Source: Gelatiniphilus marinus (GTDB taxonomy: Bacteria > Bacteroidota > Bacteroidia > Flavobacteriales > Flavobacteriaceae). From it: 64,000 bases of DNA. The translations under genes were made by a program, and so were the position numbers. Below, piece after piece: positions 17,555 to 27,503 of this stretch. Each line of letters opens with the position of its first letter. Position 1 is the stretch's first letter. The notes under the pieces are model-generated. The model was given only the letters and a program-made list of their open reading frames with translations, did no database searches and was not told the origin of the DNA. The DNA lies in assembly GCF_042678305.1 (NCBI RefSeq), contig NZ_JBHUDT010000006.1. One strand, 5' to 3'.

Positions 17555-20398
17555 TTAATTAATGGCGAGTTTTGTTTTTTCCGATCTTATTTGAATGCCA
17601 TACATACCTTTTGGCAAGTAATATTTACCGTTTTCGGCTTTGTGTATTTTTATACTTGTATTTTCTTTCATCAGCATATTTTTAGCTTTTTCAGAAATGG
17701 TTAAATCGTATTGCGCTACATTAAATCCTTTATCTGCTTTCACTTTAATTTGATGTAATTCAGACTGGTTTTCAGATAAGATTTTAATGGTTTGAACACC
17801 GGCATTATTGGTATAAAATTTAATATCGATTGAGGGTTCAAAAACCTTGGACCATGCGCTATAGGCGCTTCCCCAACGTATTGAATGTTTAATGTCGTCA
17901 ACATCAAAAAGCACACTGGATTGATTCATTTTTGATGCATCCATGGTTTGAAAGTGCGCAATATTGGTTTTGTAAATACCTCTTCCGTGAGTGCCTAAAA
18001 GCAAATGGTTCGCCTTTGGCTGCACCACAATATCGTGCACGGCAACTGCTGGCAATGTGTTGCTAAAAGCTTCCCATGTTTCGCCTTTATTGAACGATAT
18101 GTAAGCACCGTTATCTGTTCCTAAGTACAAAATGTTTTGGTTTTTAGGATCTTCTCTAATTACGTTTACCGGAGATAGCGGTATGTTTGAACTTATGTTT
18201 TTCCATGTTTTTCCATAATCATCGCTACAGTAAACATACACCAAAAAGTCGTCCCAACGGTAACCGTTTAAAGTTACGTAAACACGCTCTTTTTTATGTT
18301 GCGATGCTATAATGCGCGATACCCATAAATCTTTTGGCAGGTTGTTTGAAATATGCTCCCAACTTCCACCCCCGTTTTTAGTGATATGAATTAACCCGTC
18401 GTCGCTTCCGGTGTAAATCAATCCGAATTGAAAAGGCGATTCGCTAATACTTGTTAAGGTGCCATAGGCAACATTTCCGGGCTTTCCGCCGTTTGTCAAA
18501 TCGTTGCTAACGGCTGTCCAATCATCACCTTGATTCATGGATCGCATTAATTTATTGCCGCCCAAATACAAAATATCTTGATTGTGCGGCGATAATAAAA
18601 TAGGGGTTTGCCAATTAAAACGATAGGGCTTTTCGCCTAATTTATGCTTTGGTTGAATGTATTTTTGCTCGCCAGTTTTTCTGTTGATTCTAAAATAATT
18701 CCCGAATTGATAGCCTGTGTAAACCACATTGGAGTTTCTGTTGTCTATTTGAATGTGCATGCCGTCGCCGCCCATAAGTCTTTGCCATGGGTGTTTGCCT
18801 TCTTGCTGCCACTGTTTATCGATTTTTGCATTATGGGCCCCAACCCAAACACCGTTATCCTGCAAACCACCGTAAACGTTGTACGGTGTTTCGTTATCGA
18901 TATTTATAGCGTAAAATTGCCCAACGGAGGTTACGTTTAGTTTCTCCCAACTTTCGCCATCATCGTAACTAATGTTTAGTCCACCATCGTTTCCATCTAT
19001 TAAATGCCCTTGTTTTTTTGGGTTTACCCAAAGTGCTTGATGATCGACATGCACATTTTCCTTATTTATATTTACAAATGTTTTTCCGCCATCCTTAGAT
19101 TTTAAAATGGGTACGCCCATAATATAAATACCGTCTTTGTTTTGCGGATCTACTCGTATTTCCCCAAAATAATACCCGTAACTATAATACAAATCGTCTA
19201 TGTAATTTTCGTGTGTTTTTTGCCATGTTTTTCCGCCATTGGTGCTTTTGTAAACTTCGACGCCAATTACTGGTGTATCGAAAAGGAGTGAATTGGCGTC
19301 TTCAAGATATTTAGCCAAATCAATAGGCTTCACGCTGCCGCTTCTTACCAATTGTTTTACGTTTTCGGCACGGTATTTTTCTTGAAATCCATTGGTTTTT
19401 AAAAACTCGTTAAGCTTTTTGTCTTCAATATTTAAGAAAGTTGTAACGGTCATGGTTTTAAAATCTTCTTTGGTTAAACCGTTTTTTTTGTCGTTTTTAC
19501 TTTCTGAAGCCCTTCTGAATTGACTGTCGTGCAAGGCGTAAATAATGTTTTCGTTAAACACTGCCAAACCAATTCTGCCAACGCCATCGCCCGTAGGAAA
19601 CCCGCTTTCTGAAGTCGTTATTTTAACCCAAGTATTTCCGGCGTCGGTACTTTTATAAATTGCGGATTGGTTCCCGCTTCCATTAAAATTCCAGGCTTTT
19701 CTATCTTTTGTCCACGATGAAGCAAACATAATGTTGTAGTTGTTTGGGGCGTGCTGCACATCGATAATACCACTTACATCGTCAACAAATAGTTTTTGTT
19801 CCCAAGTTTTACCGCCATCGGTGGTTTTATAAATGCCTCGCTCCTTATTTGGAGAATATAAATGTCCCGTAACACCTACAACAACCTCATCGGCATTATT
19901 GGGGTTAATAAGAATCCTGCCAATGTGATGGGAATCTGGCAACCCAACATGAGTCCAGGTTTTCCCGTTATCGGAAGATTTTAAAATACCTATTCCCGCA
20001 TAACTTGAGCGCGATGCGTTATTCTCACCGGTGCCAACCCAAACGGTTTTGGTTTTCCAATCTACCGCAATATCGCCGACGTTTTGAGTGCTTGAAGTAT
20101 CTAAAATCGGTTCAAATGTAGAGCCGTTATTGGTTGTATGCCAAACGCCACCAGAAGCATAACCTACATAAAATTCTATGGGATTTTCTGGATTTACATC
20201 CAAATCTACAACCCTGCCGCTCATTATGGTTGGGCCTATATTTTTAAATGGCACATTTTTAACCAATGAATTTTGGGTTGAGGCCTGCTTTTGTTGAATC
20301 GCTTTTTCTAAAACTTTTGATGATGTTGATGGCTGTTGAGTATAGCCAATATAGAAACATAAAATGAAGCAAAAAGTAAACTTTTTTATAATGCGCAT
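17555..20398 (-). CDS. Secreted BNR/sortilin-like beta-propeller protein
   Basis: A 947-residue exported protein (signal peptide near MRIIKKFTFCFILCFYIGYTQ). It has many BNR/VPS10-type repeats with Asp-box motifs: STTNNGSTFEPI-like, SSDNGKTWTHVG, TTDGGKTWEQK, STDAGNTWVKI, STNGGKTWQKT, SKDGGKTFVNI, CSDDYGKTWKN, FNKGETWEAF. Such proteins form one or two seven- to ten-bladed propellers. In Bacteroidota they are annotated as sortilin-like or glycosyl-hydrolase-like, yet no catalytic glycosidase residues can be assigned. No T9SS sorting tail is visible; the end LPKGMYGIQIRSEKTK is a small beta domain. Substrate unknown. Confidence 0.85.
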   Translation of the reverse strand: MRIIKKFTFCFILCFYIGYTQQPSTSSKVLEKAIQQKQASTQNSLVKNVPFKNIGPTIMSGRVVDLDVNPENPIEFYVGYASGGVWHTTNNGSTFEPILDTSSTQNVGDIAVDWKTKTVWVGTGENNASRSSYAGIGILKSSDNGKTWTHVGLPDSHHIGRILINPNNADEVVVGVTGHLYSPNKERGIYKTTDGGKTWEQKLFVDDVSGIIDVQHAPNNYNIMFASSWTKDRKAWNFNGSGNQSAIYKSTDAGNTWVKITTSESGFPTGDGVGRIGLAVFNENIIYALHDSQFRRASESKNDKKNGLTKEDFKTMTVTTFLNIEDKKLNEFLKTNGFQEKYRAENVKQLVRSGSVKPIDLAKYLEDANSLLFDTPVIGVEVYKSTNGGKTWQKTHENYIDDLYYSYGYYFGEIRVDPQNKDGIYIMGVPILKSKDGGKTFVNINKENVHVDHQALWVNPKKQGHLIDGNDGGLNISYDDGESWEKLNVTSVGQFYAINIDNETPYNVYGGLQDNGVWVGAHNAKIDKQWQQEGKHPWQRLMGGDGMHIQIDNRNSNVVYTGYQFGNYFRINRKTGEQKYIQPKHKLGEKPYRFNWQTPILLSPHNQDILYLGGNKLMRSMNQGDDWTAVSNDLTNGGKPGNVAYGTLTSISESPFQFGLIYTGSDDGLIHITKNGGGSWEHISNNLPKDLWVSRIIASQHKKERVYVTLNGYRWDDFLVYVYCSDDYGKTWKNISSNIPLSPVNVIREDPKNQNILYLGTDNGAYISFNKGETWEAFSNTLPAVAVHDIVVQPKANHLLLGTHGRGIYKTNIAHFQTMDASKMNQSSVLFDVDDIKHSIRWGSAYSAWSKVFEPSIDIKFYTNNAGVQTIKILSENQSELHQIKVKADKGFNVAQYDLTISEKAKNMLMKENTSIKIHKAENGKYYLPKGMYGIQIRSEKTKLAIN

Positions 20399-20502
20399 GT
20401 TGATTGGTTTTTATGGTTATGAAAATTAACTATTCTAATTGTTGTGGCAAAATTTAACCGTTTTTATTTACATTCCATTGAAAAATTCTGACGGGTGGAG
20501 AT

Positions 20503-20538
20503 AAAAAAAAGCCTGTAAATTTTACTTCACAGGCTTTC
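20503..20538 (-). terminator. Terminator of the first matrixin gene
   Basis: On the minus strand AAAGCCTGT (20529-20537) and ACAGGCTTT (20508-20516) form a stem around a 12-base loop, followed by a T run. It lies directly after the stop at 20560. Confidence 0.8.
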
Positions 20539-20559
20539 ATCTTATTTTACAAGCTTAAC

Positions 20560-22335
20560 TTAATCTAACACAATTTTTTTAGTAATTACTGCTAAATCTG
20601 AATGGATATTTACAAAATAAACACCTTTTGAAGCAGCATGCATTTTAATGGTTTTCGTGTTTGAAGCATTTGAAAGATCGTGTTCTGAAATCAATCGTCC
20701 GCTAATATCATAAATAACGGCTTTTTGCAAATTAACATACGATGCCTTATTGATATGAAATTGATTTTTTGCAGGGTTGGGATATAAACTAATGGCATTG
20801 TATAGCTCATCTTCTTCTATACTCAAAGAACAAGAGTGGTTGGTCATTAAAGTACTGCTGCAACCGGCATCGATCGATATACTTCTGCTTTGTACATTGT
20901 TCCCGCCATCAATATCATCACCACTCAATGTTCTATTGTTTTGGCCAGCACCTATTGAGCGGTGCATAATAGCATTAGAATTTATAACATGGCCCAATTG
21001 ATGTCCATGACCTAACTCGTGTACGGCCACAGATTCAAAATCTGTTTTTGGACTCACAGCCGGTTTTGTTCCGTACTCCCAATTTGTATCATCGTTAAAG
21101 ACAATATCCAATTCTTCTACTATCACATAAGTGGTTCCGGTGCTCGAACAGGTTGATGGATAGGTATAACAAACACCTAAAGTATTGGCTTCAAGTTCGT
21201 TTCCTACATCAAATCGTATAATGTTTGTGCCATCCCTTTGTTGGGAGTTTATCATGGTTGTTGCGCCAATATCCCAGTTTACACCTGTTTCGCACCTCCA
21301 AGTATCAAAGGCTCTTAAAAAGGATGCTTTTGCGGCAGCATTGGCATCAAAATCAGTATTCATTTGCCATGTATAACCTCCTAAACCATTAGTATCTACA
21401 TGTTGTGTTTGATATTCAGAACCTCCACTTATAATCGTTATTTGAGCATACGGCACAGTAATAAATGCTAGCCCACTAAAGTTGGATTTATTCGGTATTG
21501 GTTCTGCATCTTCTACCTGGATGGAACCTGTTCCTGCATCTCCGGGCACTTGTACTTGCACTTCAGTATTCGTCCAGCTTACTATTTGAGTATCTAATGC
21601 AGTAATTTGACCAGATACTGAATTGGCATCTTGAAAATATACTTTACCCATATTTGCTCCAAAATCGTTTCCAGTAATTGTTAAAACGGAATATGTTCCT
21701 GCCGTAATGGTTGAAGGAGATACACCAGTAATTTCAATGGTGGGTCCTTTTACTTTACCTGTTGAGTTTGCTTTGGGCTTAAAACTTTTGCTTGCTAATT
21801 CCTTATAATTGGTTTTGGTTTTTAACGTAATGGCAGTGTAAAAACTATCCTCAATGCCTTGAAACGATTTAAAAACATTATTTACCGTGTTTGATTGTGT
21901 GTTGTATTTGTAAAATGCTTGTGCTCCGCTATAAGGGTTGTATTTTTTTAAAGCGCTATTGTTGTTTATTAGTTGCGTTTTAGAATCATATAGAAAAAAA
22001 ACACCTGTTTCTCCTGGTTTTACCTGCAAACTAGGTGTAACAGTTTCTCCCATACCTCCTACCCAACCACCTTTGGTAATGAGTTCTATTTGACTGGGTG
22101 CTTCGCCTTTAAACACTTTATAGACTTCGATTGTGTTGCTCGTGAAAATATTTGTGTAATCGGTATTCCAAAATGATTTTTGAGCTATAACTTTACCTTC
22201 AACAATTAATTGGGTGTTTTCAATTTGATCATTTAAAGGCATTTCAACTAAAGCGCCTTGAGCTTGTAATTTGGGCGTGTAGGATAGAAAAAAAAACATT
22301 GTGAAAACAATGCTTATCAGCGTAGTTTTATTCAT
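20560..22335 (-). CDS. Secreted matrixin-type metalloprotease with IPT/TIG domain and T9SS sorting tail
   Basis: Secreted zinc protease of 591 residues. Order: signal peptide (MNKTTLISIVFTMFFFLSY), an N-terminal region of about 180 residues with EGKVIAQKSFWN, an IPT/TIG Ig-like domain (TITGVSPSTITAGT...GNDFGANMGKVYF, about 200-290), and the catalytic domain with the zinc motif HELGHGHQLGH and the Met-turn NAIMHRS. A type A T9SS sorting domain ends it (LYPNPAKNQFHI to KKIVLD). The last 254 bases are almost identical to the neighbour's. Likely exported by T9SS and released or attached at the cell surface. The substrate is unknown. Confidence 0.92.
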   Translation of the reverse strand: MNKTTLISIVFTMFFFLSYTPKLQAQGALVEMPLNDQIENTQLIVEGKVIAQKSFWNTDYTNIFTSNTIEVYKVFKGEAPSQIELITKGGWVGGMGETVTPSLQVKPGETGVFFLYDSKTQLINNNSALKKYNPYSGAQAFYKYNTQSNTVNNVFKSFQGIEDSFYTAITLKTKTNYKELASKSFKPKANSTGKVKGPTIEITGVSPSTITAGTYSVLTITGNDFGANMGKVYFQDANSVSGQITALDTQIVSWTNTEVQVQVPGDAGTGSIQVEDAEPIPNKSNFSGLAFITVPYAQITIISGGSEYQTQHVDTNGLGGYTWQMNTDFDANAAAKASFLRAFDTWRCETGVNWDIGATTMINSQQRDGTNIIRFDVGNELEANTLGVCYTYPSTCSSTGTTYVIVEELDIVFNDDTNWEYGTKPAVSPKTDFESVAVHELGHGHQLGHVINSNAIMHRSIGAGQNNRTLSGDDIDGGNNVQSRSISIDAGCSSTLMTNHSCSLSIEEDELYNAISLYPNPAKNQFHINKASYVNLQKAVIYDISGRLISEHDLSNASNTKTIKMHAASKGVYFVNIHSDLAVITKKIVLD

Positions 22336-22357
22336 AATTTATTAAATTTTTTATCAA

Positions 22358-22399
22358 AAATAACAAAAAAACTAGCATTTGCTAGTTTTTTTGTTATTT
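22358..22399. terminator. Strong hairpin terminator between the two matrixin genes
   Basis: A 19-bp perfect stem (22358-22376 with 22381-22399) and 4-base loop, with runs of seven A/T inside the arms. On the minus strand it ends the gene that stops at 22420. Confidence 0.85.
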
Positions 22400-22419
22400 C
22401 TTAAATGTAATAACGTATT

Positions 22420-24204
22420 TTATTCTAACACAATTTTTTTAGTAATTACTGCTAAATCTGAATGGATATTTACAAAATAAACACCTTTTGAAGCAGCATG
22501 CATTTTAATGGTTTTCGTGTTTGAAGCATTTGCAAGATCGTGTTCTGAAATCAATCGTCCGCTAATATCATAAATAACGGCTTTTTGCAAATTAACATAC
22601 GATGCCTTATTGATATGAAATTGATTTTTTGCAGGGTTGGGATATAAACTAATGGCATTGTATAGCTCATCTTCTTCAACACTTAAATTACAAGAGCCTG
22701 TATAATTGCTCATTGCTGTTGTATTACACAGTGCTGCACCTGTATTAAAACCTTGAATTACTGTTGCTGCATTTATGTCGTTGGTGCTTAAATCCCTTAA
22801 TGTTAAGCCACGTGGAAAATTATAATGCATTACCGCGTTGGGATCTATAACATGCCCTAATTGGTGGGCGTGCCCCAACTCATGGAGTGCTGTACTCTCA
22901 AAATCCCAGTCAAAACCAACACCATTAGGGTCGCTACCAAAATACCAAGGGGTATCATTATCAAAAACAATATCAGCCTCACTAATTAAATCACGCACTG
23001 TTCTTGGGCTACAGGTGTTTATTACATAGGTACACCTCCCTAAAAGTCCATCTGGTAGCGGGTTTGCAGCAGTATCAAATGTTACAAGACTAATTCCATC
23101 TATCTCACTACTGCTAACCGGGGTGTTAGCACCAATTATCCAATTAATTTTAGTTTCGCAACGCCAAGTTTCAAAGGCTCTTAAAAAAGCTGTTTTTGCT
23201 GCGGTATTGGCATCAAAATCTGTGTTGAGCTGCCATGTCATATTTCCAGTATTATTTGCTGAAAAGTGCTGCGTACCCAATCCGTCATCAGAGTTTATTA
23301 AAGCGTATGTTATGGTTAATTCGGCTGATGAAACGCCCGTAGAATTATCATCGTGGGTAACTCTTATGTCTCCCGTTCCTGCTCCAGCAGGAACTTCAAC
23401 AGTAATTTGAGTGTCGGACCATGTTACTTGACTATCTAAAGCATCAATATACTTAGGGGTGCTATCTGATTGCGACACGGTACCGCCTGTGTCGGCATCT
23501 CTAAAACCAACTTTTCCTTTTGTTGTACCAAAGCCAGATCCGGTAATAGTAAGTACCGACTGCGTTCCCGCTGTTATGGAGCTCGGAGAAAAAGCTATGC
23601 CCATTGGAGGAGAAAAAACCTTTGCTTGCGTATTGGGTTTAGAAATAAGATCTTGAATATTAAAGCCTGAAATCTCCATGTATTTCGTTTTTGTGTATTT
23701 CATTATTTCATTATAAAACCCTTTTGAAACATCTTTTTTTGAACGAAAAGGATTTAAAGCTACGTTATTAGCTAAGTCATATTTATAAAACCCCTGTAGA
23801 GAACTATAAACCCTATATTTTTTTATTGATGATTTTCCAAGAATATTTTCCGTAACCGCTCTTTCATGCAATGTAAACACACCTGTGTCATTAACATTTA
23901 ATTTTAAACCCGGTATTACAACCTGTTCTGTATCCCCTACCTTTCCGCCTCTTGTAATAACCTCAATGGTTTTTGGTTGCTCTCCTTTAAAAACTTTATA
24001 TACTTCAACAGTATTTATAGTGTATATGTTATTGCGCTCTGCATTCCAAACAGATTTTTTAGCAATCACTTTCCCTTCAACCACTAAGCTCGAATTTTCA
24101 ATTTGTTGTTGTAAAGGTATTTCTCTAAGCATCTCTTGTGCCCATAAATGTCCGGCGCTTATTAAAAATAATAAGGCTATAAGTAATGTAGTTTTCTTCA
24201 TCAT
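22420..24204 (-). CDS. Secreted matrixin-type metalloprotease, paralogue 2, with T9SS sorting tail
   Basis: 594-residue paralogue of the preceding gene with the same order: signal peptide (MMKKTTLLIALLFLISAGHLWA), N-terminal region with EGKVIAKKSVWNAE, IPT/TIG domain (GIAFSPSSITAGTQSVLTIT), catalytic domain with HELGHAHQLGH and Met-turn NAVMHYN, and a type A sorting domain. The catalytic and N-terminal parts differ clearly from the neighbour, while the sorting tail DNA is nearly identical, suggesting tandem duplication plus gene conversion or strong selection. A second ATG one codon later (24201) is an equally good start. Each copy has its own hairpin terminator, so they are probably separate units. 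Confidence 0.92.
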   Translation of the reverse strand: MMKKTTLLIALLFLISAGHLWAQEMLREIPLQQQIENSSLVVEGKVIAKKSVWNAERNNIYTINTVEVYKVFKGEQPKTIEVITRGGKVGDTEQVVIPGLKLNVNDTGVFTLHERAVTENILGKSSIKKYRVYSSLQGFYKYDLANNVALNPFRSKKDVSKGFYNEIMKYTKTKYMEISGFNIQDLISKPNTQAKVFSPPMGIAFSPSSITAGTQSVLTITGSGFGTTKGKVGFRDADTGGTVSQSDSTPKYIDALDSQVTWSDTQITVEVPAGAGTGDIRVTHDDNSTGVSSAELTITYALINSDDGLGTQHFSANNTGNMTWQLNTDFDANTAAKTAFLRAFETWRCETKINWIIGANTPVSSSEIDGISLVTFDTAANPLPDGLLGRCTYVINTCSPRTVRDLISEADIVFDNDTPWYFGSDPNGVGFDWDFESTALHELGHAHQLGHVIDPNAVMHYNFPRGLTLRDLSTNDINAATVIQGFNTGAALCNTTAMSNYTGSCNLSVEEDELYNAISLYPNPAKNQFHINKASYVNLQKAVIYDISGRLISEHDLANASNTKTIKMHAASKGVYFVNIHSDLAVITKKIVLE

Positions 24205-24378
24205 CTTGTTTATTAATGTTAAAGTTAAAGTTAAAAACCAAAGGTTTTGGCCTTAAAATAAAGGCTGTAAGTTTCTGTATGGCTTTAAAAAAATCTATAG
24301 GGATTACCAAATATAGCAATTTATAGCCAATGATTTACTTATAATTATTACATTTATCGTCTTAATTTAATCGTTATT

Positions 24379-25671
24379 ATGAAATATCATCGCATTAACA
24401 CAGAACTCTTTATAAAAAACAGAAAAAATTTCGCTGCATGTATGAAGCCCAATAGTTTGGCTGTTTTTAACTCTAACGACATCTATCCCATTGGCGCAGA
24501 CAGCACCATGCCTTTTCAGCAACATCGTGATATTTTTTATCTAAGCGGTGTAGATCAAGAGGAAAGTATTTTGGTATTATTCCCCGACTGCCCTAAAGAA
24601 AGCCATCGTGAAATTCTTTTTTTAAAAGAAACCAACGAGCATATTGCGGTTTGGGAAGGCGAAAAACTAAGCAAAGAAAAAGCCTTGGAAACCAGCGGAA
24701 TAAAAACCGTGTATTGGCTGCAGGACATGGAGAAAATCATGTTTGAAATCATGACCCAATGCGACACCGTTTACATTAACACCAACGAGCATTACCGTGC
24801 TAATGTTGAAACCGAGACCCGGGAAGACAGGTTTACCAAATGGCTAAAAAACAAATACCCTGCGCACGCGGTTGCCAAAAGCAATCCTATTTTACAACGC
24901 TTGCGATCGATTAAAGACCCCATAGAAATAGATTTAATACAACAAGCCTGCAACATTACCGAAAAGGGTTTCCGTCGTATTTTAAACTTTGTAAAACCCA
25001 ATGTTTGGGAGTACAATATTGAGGCCGAATTTATGCACGAGTTTTTAAATAACCGCTCTAAAGGTTTTGCATACACGCCCATAATCGCTTCTGGTAACAA
25101 TGCCAATGTATTGCATTATATTGAAAATAACCAACCCTGTAAGGCAGGCGATTTAATTTTATTGGATGTTGGCGCAGAATATGCTAACTATGCCAGCGAC
25201 ATGACGCGAACCATTCCGGTTTCGGGTACATTTTCTGAAAGACAAAAAGCCGTTTATAACGCTGTTAATCGCGTAAAAAATGAAGCGACTAAAATGCTTG
25301 TTCCTGGTGCTATTTGGGCAGATTACCATGTTGAAGTTGGTAAATTAATGACCAGCGAATTATTGGGCTTAGGCTTGCTTGATAAGGCCGATGTAAAAAA
25401 CGAAGACCCCAATTGGCCCGCTTACAAAAAATATTTTATGCACGGTACCAGCCACCACATGGGGCTAGATACGCACGATTACGGCATTTTAACAGAACCC
25501 ATGCAAGCCCAAATGGTTTTTACGGTTGAGCCAGGGATTTACATTCCGGATGAAGGCTTTGGCATTCGATTGGAAGACGATGTAGTTATTCAAGAAACCG
25601 GCGAACCCATTAATTTAATGCGCAACATTCCTATTGAAGCCGATGAAATCGAAGAGCTAATGAACCAATAA
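24379..25671 (+). CDS. pepP: Xaa-Pro aminopeptidase (M24B)
   Basis: Removes N-terminal residues that precede proline. An N-terminal creatinase-like domain (about residues 1-170) precedes a pita-bread catalytic domain with the five metal ligands in order: Asp in LLDVGAEY, Asp in YASDMTRTIP, His in GTSHHMGLDTHD, Glu in TVEPGIYIP and Glu in IRLEDDVV. Length (430) is normal for aminopeptidase P. It is cytoplasmic, with no signal peptide. The gene is convergent with lysC, and a long inverted repeat (25710-25764) lies between the two ends. Confidence 0.95.
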   Translation: MKYHRINTELFIKNRKNFAACMKPNSLAVFNSNDIYPIGADSTMPFQQHRDIFYLSGVDQEESILVLFPDCPKESHREILFLKETNEHIAVWEGEKLSKEKALETSGIKTVYWLQDMEKIMFEIMTQCDTVYINTNEHYRANVETETREDRFTKWLKNKYPAHAVAKSNPILQRLRSIKDPIEIDLIQQACNITEKGFRRILNFVKPNVWEYNIEAEFMHEFLNNRSKGFAYTPIIASGNNANVLHYIENNQPCKAGDLILLDVGAEYANYASDMTRTIPVSGTFSERQKAVYNAVNRVKNEATKMLVPGAIWADYHVEVGKLMTSELLGLGLLDKADVKNEDPNWPAYKKYFMHGTSHHMGLDTHDYGILTEPMQAQMVFTVEPGIYIPDEGFGIRLEDDVVIQETGEPINLMRNIPIEADEIEELMNQ

Positions 25672-25709
25672 AACCAGAGGCTTAATAGAAGATTGAGCTT
25701 TTAACGGCA

Positions 25710-25764
25710 CATGGTGCACCATGGTAAAACATTAAAAGTAAACACTAGATGTTTTACCATGGTG
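25710..25764. terminator. Inverted repeat between pepP and lysC, likely bidirectional terminator
   Basis: CACCATGGTAAAACAT (25717-25732) pairs perfectly with 25749-25764. The left arm overlaps a separate 14-bp palindrome CATGGTGCACCATG (25710-25723), so two alternative hairpins are possible. Convergent gene ends flank it. Confidence 0.65.
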
Positions 25765-25788
25765 TGTCAAACCAAATATTAGGCAAAT

Positions 25789-27111
25789 TTATAGAGTATT
25801 TAAATCAAATAAATAACGATTTAACTTTTGCAGTGTTTTTATTTTATCGTTAGAGTTAATTAATAACGAAATGTTGTTTTTGCTTCCGCCATAAGAAATC
25901 ATCCTGATTTTTACATCTTTTAAAATTTCGAATAGCTTGTAGGTTTGCTGGTGATTTACAATTTCATGCCCAACTAAGCATATAATACTTTGGTTTTTAT
26001 CAACTTCAATTAGTGCACATTGTTCCAGCTCTGCTACAATTTTATCTAAATTTCTATCGTCATCAATAGTTAGCGACACAGCGACCTCAGAGGTTGTAAT
26101 CATGTCTATGGATGTTTCGAAAACCTCGAAAACCTCGAAAACCTTCTTTAAAAAACCATAAGCCTGAAGCATGCGCACAGATTTAATCTTTATGGCCGTA
26201 ATGTTATCTTTTGCAGCCATGGCTTTTATACCTTTTTCTGAGGTTTCATTAGATATTAAAGTGCCGGGAGCAGATGGGTTCATTGTGTTTTTTAAACGCA
26301 CAGGAATACCAAGTGCACGTACTGGCGTAACAGTTTGCGGGTGCAATATTTTAGCACCAAAATAAGCCAATTCTGCAGCCTCATCGAAAGACAGGTTTGA
26401 GATAGGTTTAGTGTTTTCAACATACCTTGGGTCGTTGTTGTGCATACCGTCTATATCGGTCCATATCTGCACTTCCTCAGCTTTAATTACAGCCCCAATA
26501 ATAGTGGCTGTGTAATCGCTACCGCCACGTTGCAAATTTGATATGTCGCCTTCGGCATCTAAACAAATAAAGCCTTGGGTTATATAAATATCTGCGGTTT
26601 CGGTGGTATTGAAAGCAGTATCTAAATGTGTTTTTATGTAAGACAAATGGGGCTCTCTCGAGCTATCTGTTCGCATAAAGCCCAAAGCGGGCAACAAAGC
26701 AGAACGAATACCTTCTTGCTTTAAAAAACAATTGAACATAAAGGTTGAAAGCAATTCGCCTTGCGCCAAAATGGTATTTTCTAATTTGTTTGAAAATGTT
26801 TTGTAAGTTGAATCAATTAATTGTCCAAAAATATCCGAAACATATTTTTTGGCTTCATTGTTTAGCGTTTTATTTGATAAAAGCGCATCAATGGTTTGTT
26901 TATAAGTTTTATGAAGTTTATAAATTTTATCTTCGGCCTCGCTCGTGTTTTTACCTTTTATACAATTTGAAATGGCAACCAACTCGTTTGTGGTTCCAGA
27001 CATGGCAGATAACACCACTATTTTTTTATTGCCATCGTTAATTATATTTTTAACGTTAATAATGTTTTCTACCGAACCTACCGAGGTACCGCCAAACTTT
27101 AATACTTTCAT
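25789..27111 (-). CDS. lysC: Aspartate kinase (monofunctional, ACT-regulated)
   Basis: First step of the lysine/threonine/methionine pathway: phosphorylates aspartate. The kinase domain has MKVLKFGGTSVGS at the N-terminus, VVLSAMSGTTNEL, LQRGGSDYTATIIG, WTDIDGMHNNDPR and FDEAAELAYFGAKILHP. From about residue 300, two ACT domains follow (ITAIKIKSVRMLQAYGFLKKVFEVFE and SIICLVGHE...), which should bind the feedback amino acid. I start it at the ATG of MKVLKFGG (440 residues); the longer frame from 27192 adds 27 unlikely residues. It is divergent from an ACT-like gene at 27504. Confidence 0.94.
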   Translation of the reverse strand: MKVLKFGGTSVGSVENIINVKNIINDGNKKIVVLSAMSGTTNELVAISNCIKGKNTSEAEDKIYKLHKTYKQTIDALLSNKTLNNEAKKYVSDIFGQLIDSTYKTFSNKLENTILAQGELLSTFMFNCFLKQEGIRSALLPALGFMRTDSSREPHLSYIKTHLDTAFNTTETADIYITQGFICLDAEGDISNLQRGGSDYTATIIGAVIKAEEVQIWTDIDGMHNNDPRYVENTKPISNLSFDEAAELAYFGAKILHPQTVTPVRALGIPVRLKNTMNPSAPGTLISNETSEKGIKAMAAKDNITAIKIKSVRMLQAYGFLKKVFEVFEVFETSIDMITTSEVAVSLTIDDDRNLDKIVAELEQCALIEVDKNQSIICLVGHEIVNHQQTYKLFEILKDVKIRMISYGGSKNNISLLINSNDKIKTLQKLNRYLFDLNTL

Positions 27112-27256
27112 TGTAATGATTTTAGGGTGTAAAATTATAACTCCTTTTTTCAATAAAGATATTTTCTGAAAAAATTGTTTACATTTGCACATATTGTTAT
27201 ATAATTAACATACGCATCAAGGACTTTATATTTAATTTTAAAAAACTTTTGATTTT

Positions 27257-27461
27257 TAACGTGAGTTCGATTTAAAATTTTTATAATTATATACTTTAGT
27301 TTGTTGTTTTTTAGTTGTTTGTCATTTCGACAGAGCGAGGAAAGAGCGACGAGAAATCTCATTCAATAGAGATTCTTCCTCATTCTTCGTCTGAATGACA
27401 TAGTTTTAACTTTGTAAATTTACAACCTACTGATTATGAACTACAATTATATCGAACTCAC
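27257..27461 (+). mobile_element. MITE-like element, copy A
   Basis: About 205 bases with terminal inverted repeats TAACGTGAGTTCGA (27257-27270) and TCGAACTCAC (27452-27461). Copy B (30792-31000) is the same element in inverse orientation and is very similar over its whole length. The centre contains a palindromic GTCATTTCGACAGAGCGAGG block. There is no transposase gene inside. Together with about 145 bases before it and 42 after it, this accounts for the 392-base gap between lysC and the ACT-like gene. Confidence 0.8.
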
Positions 27462-27503
27462 CTATTTTTATGTTATTACAATCACAAAAGCAAAAACTAT
27501 TAC

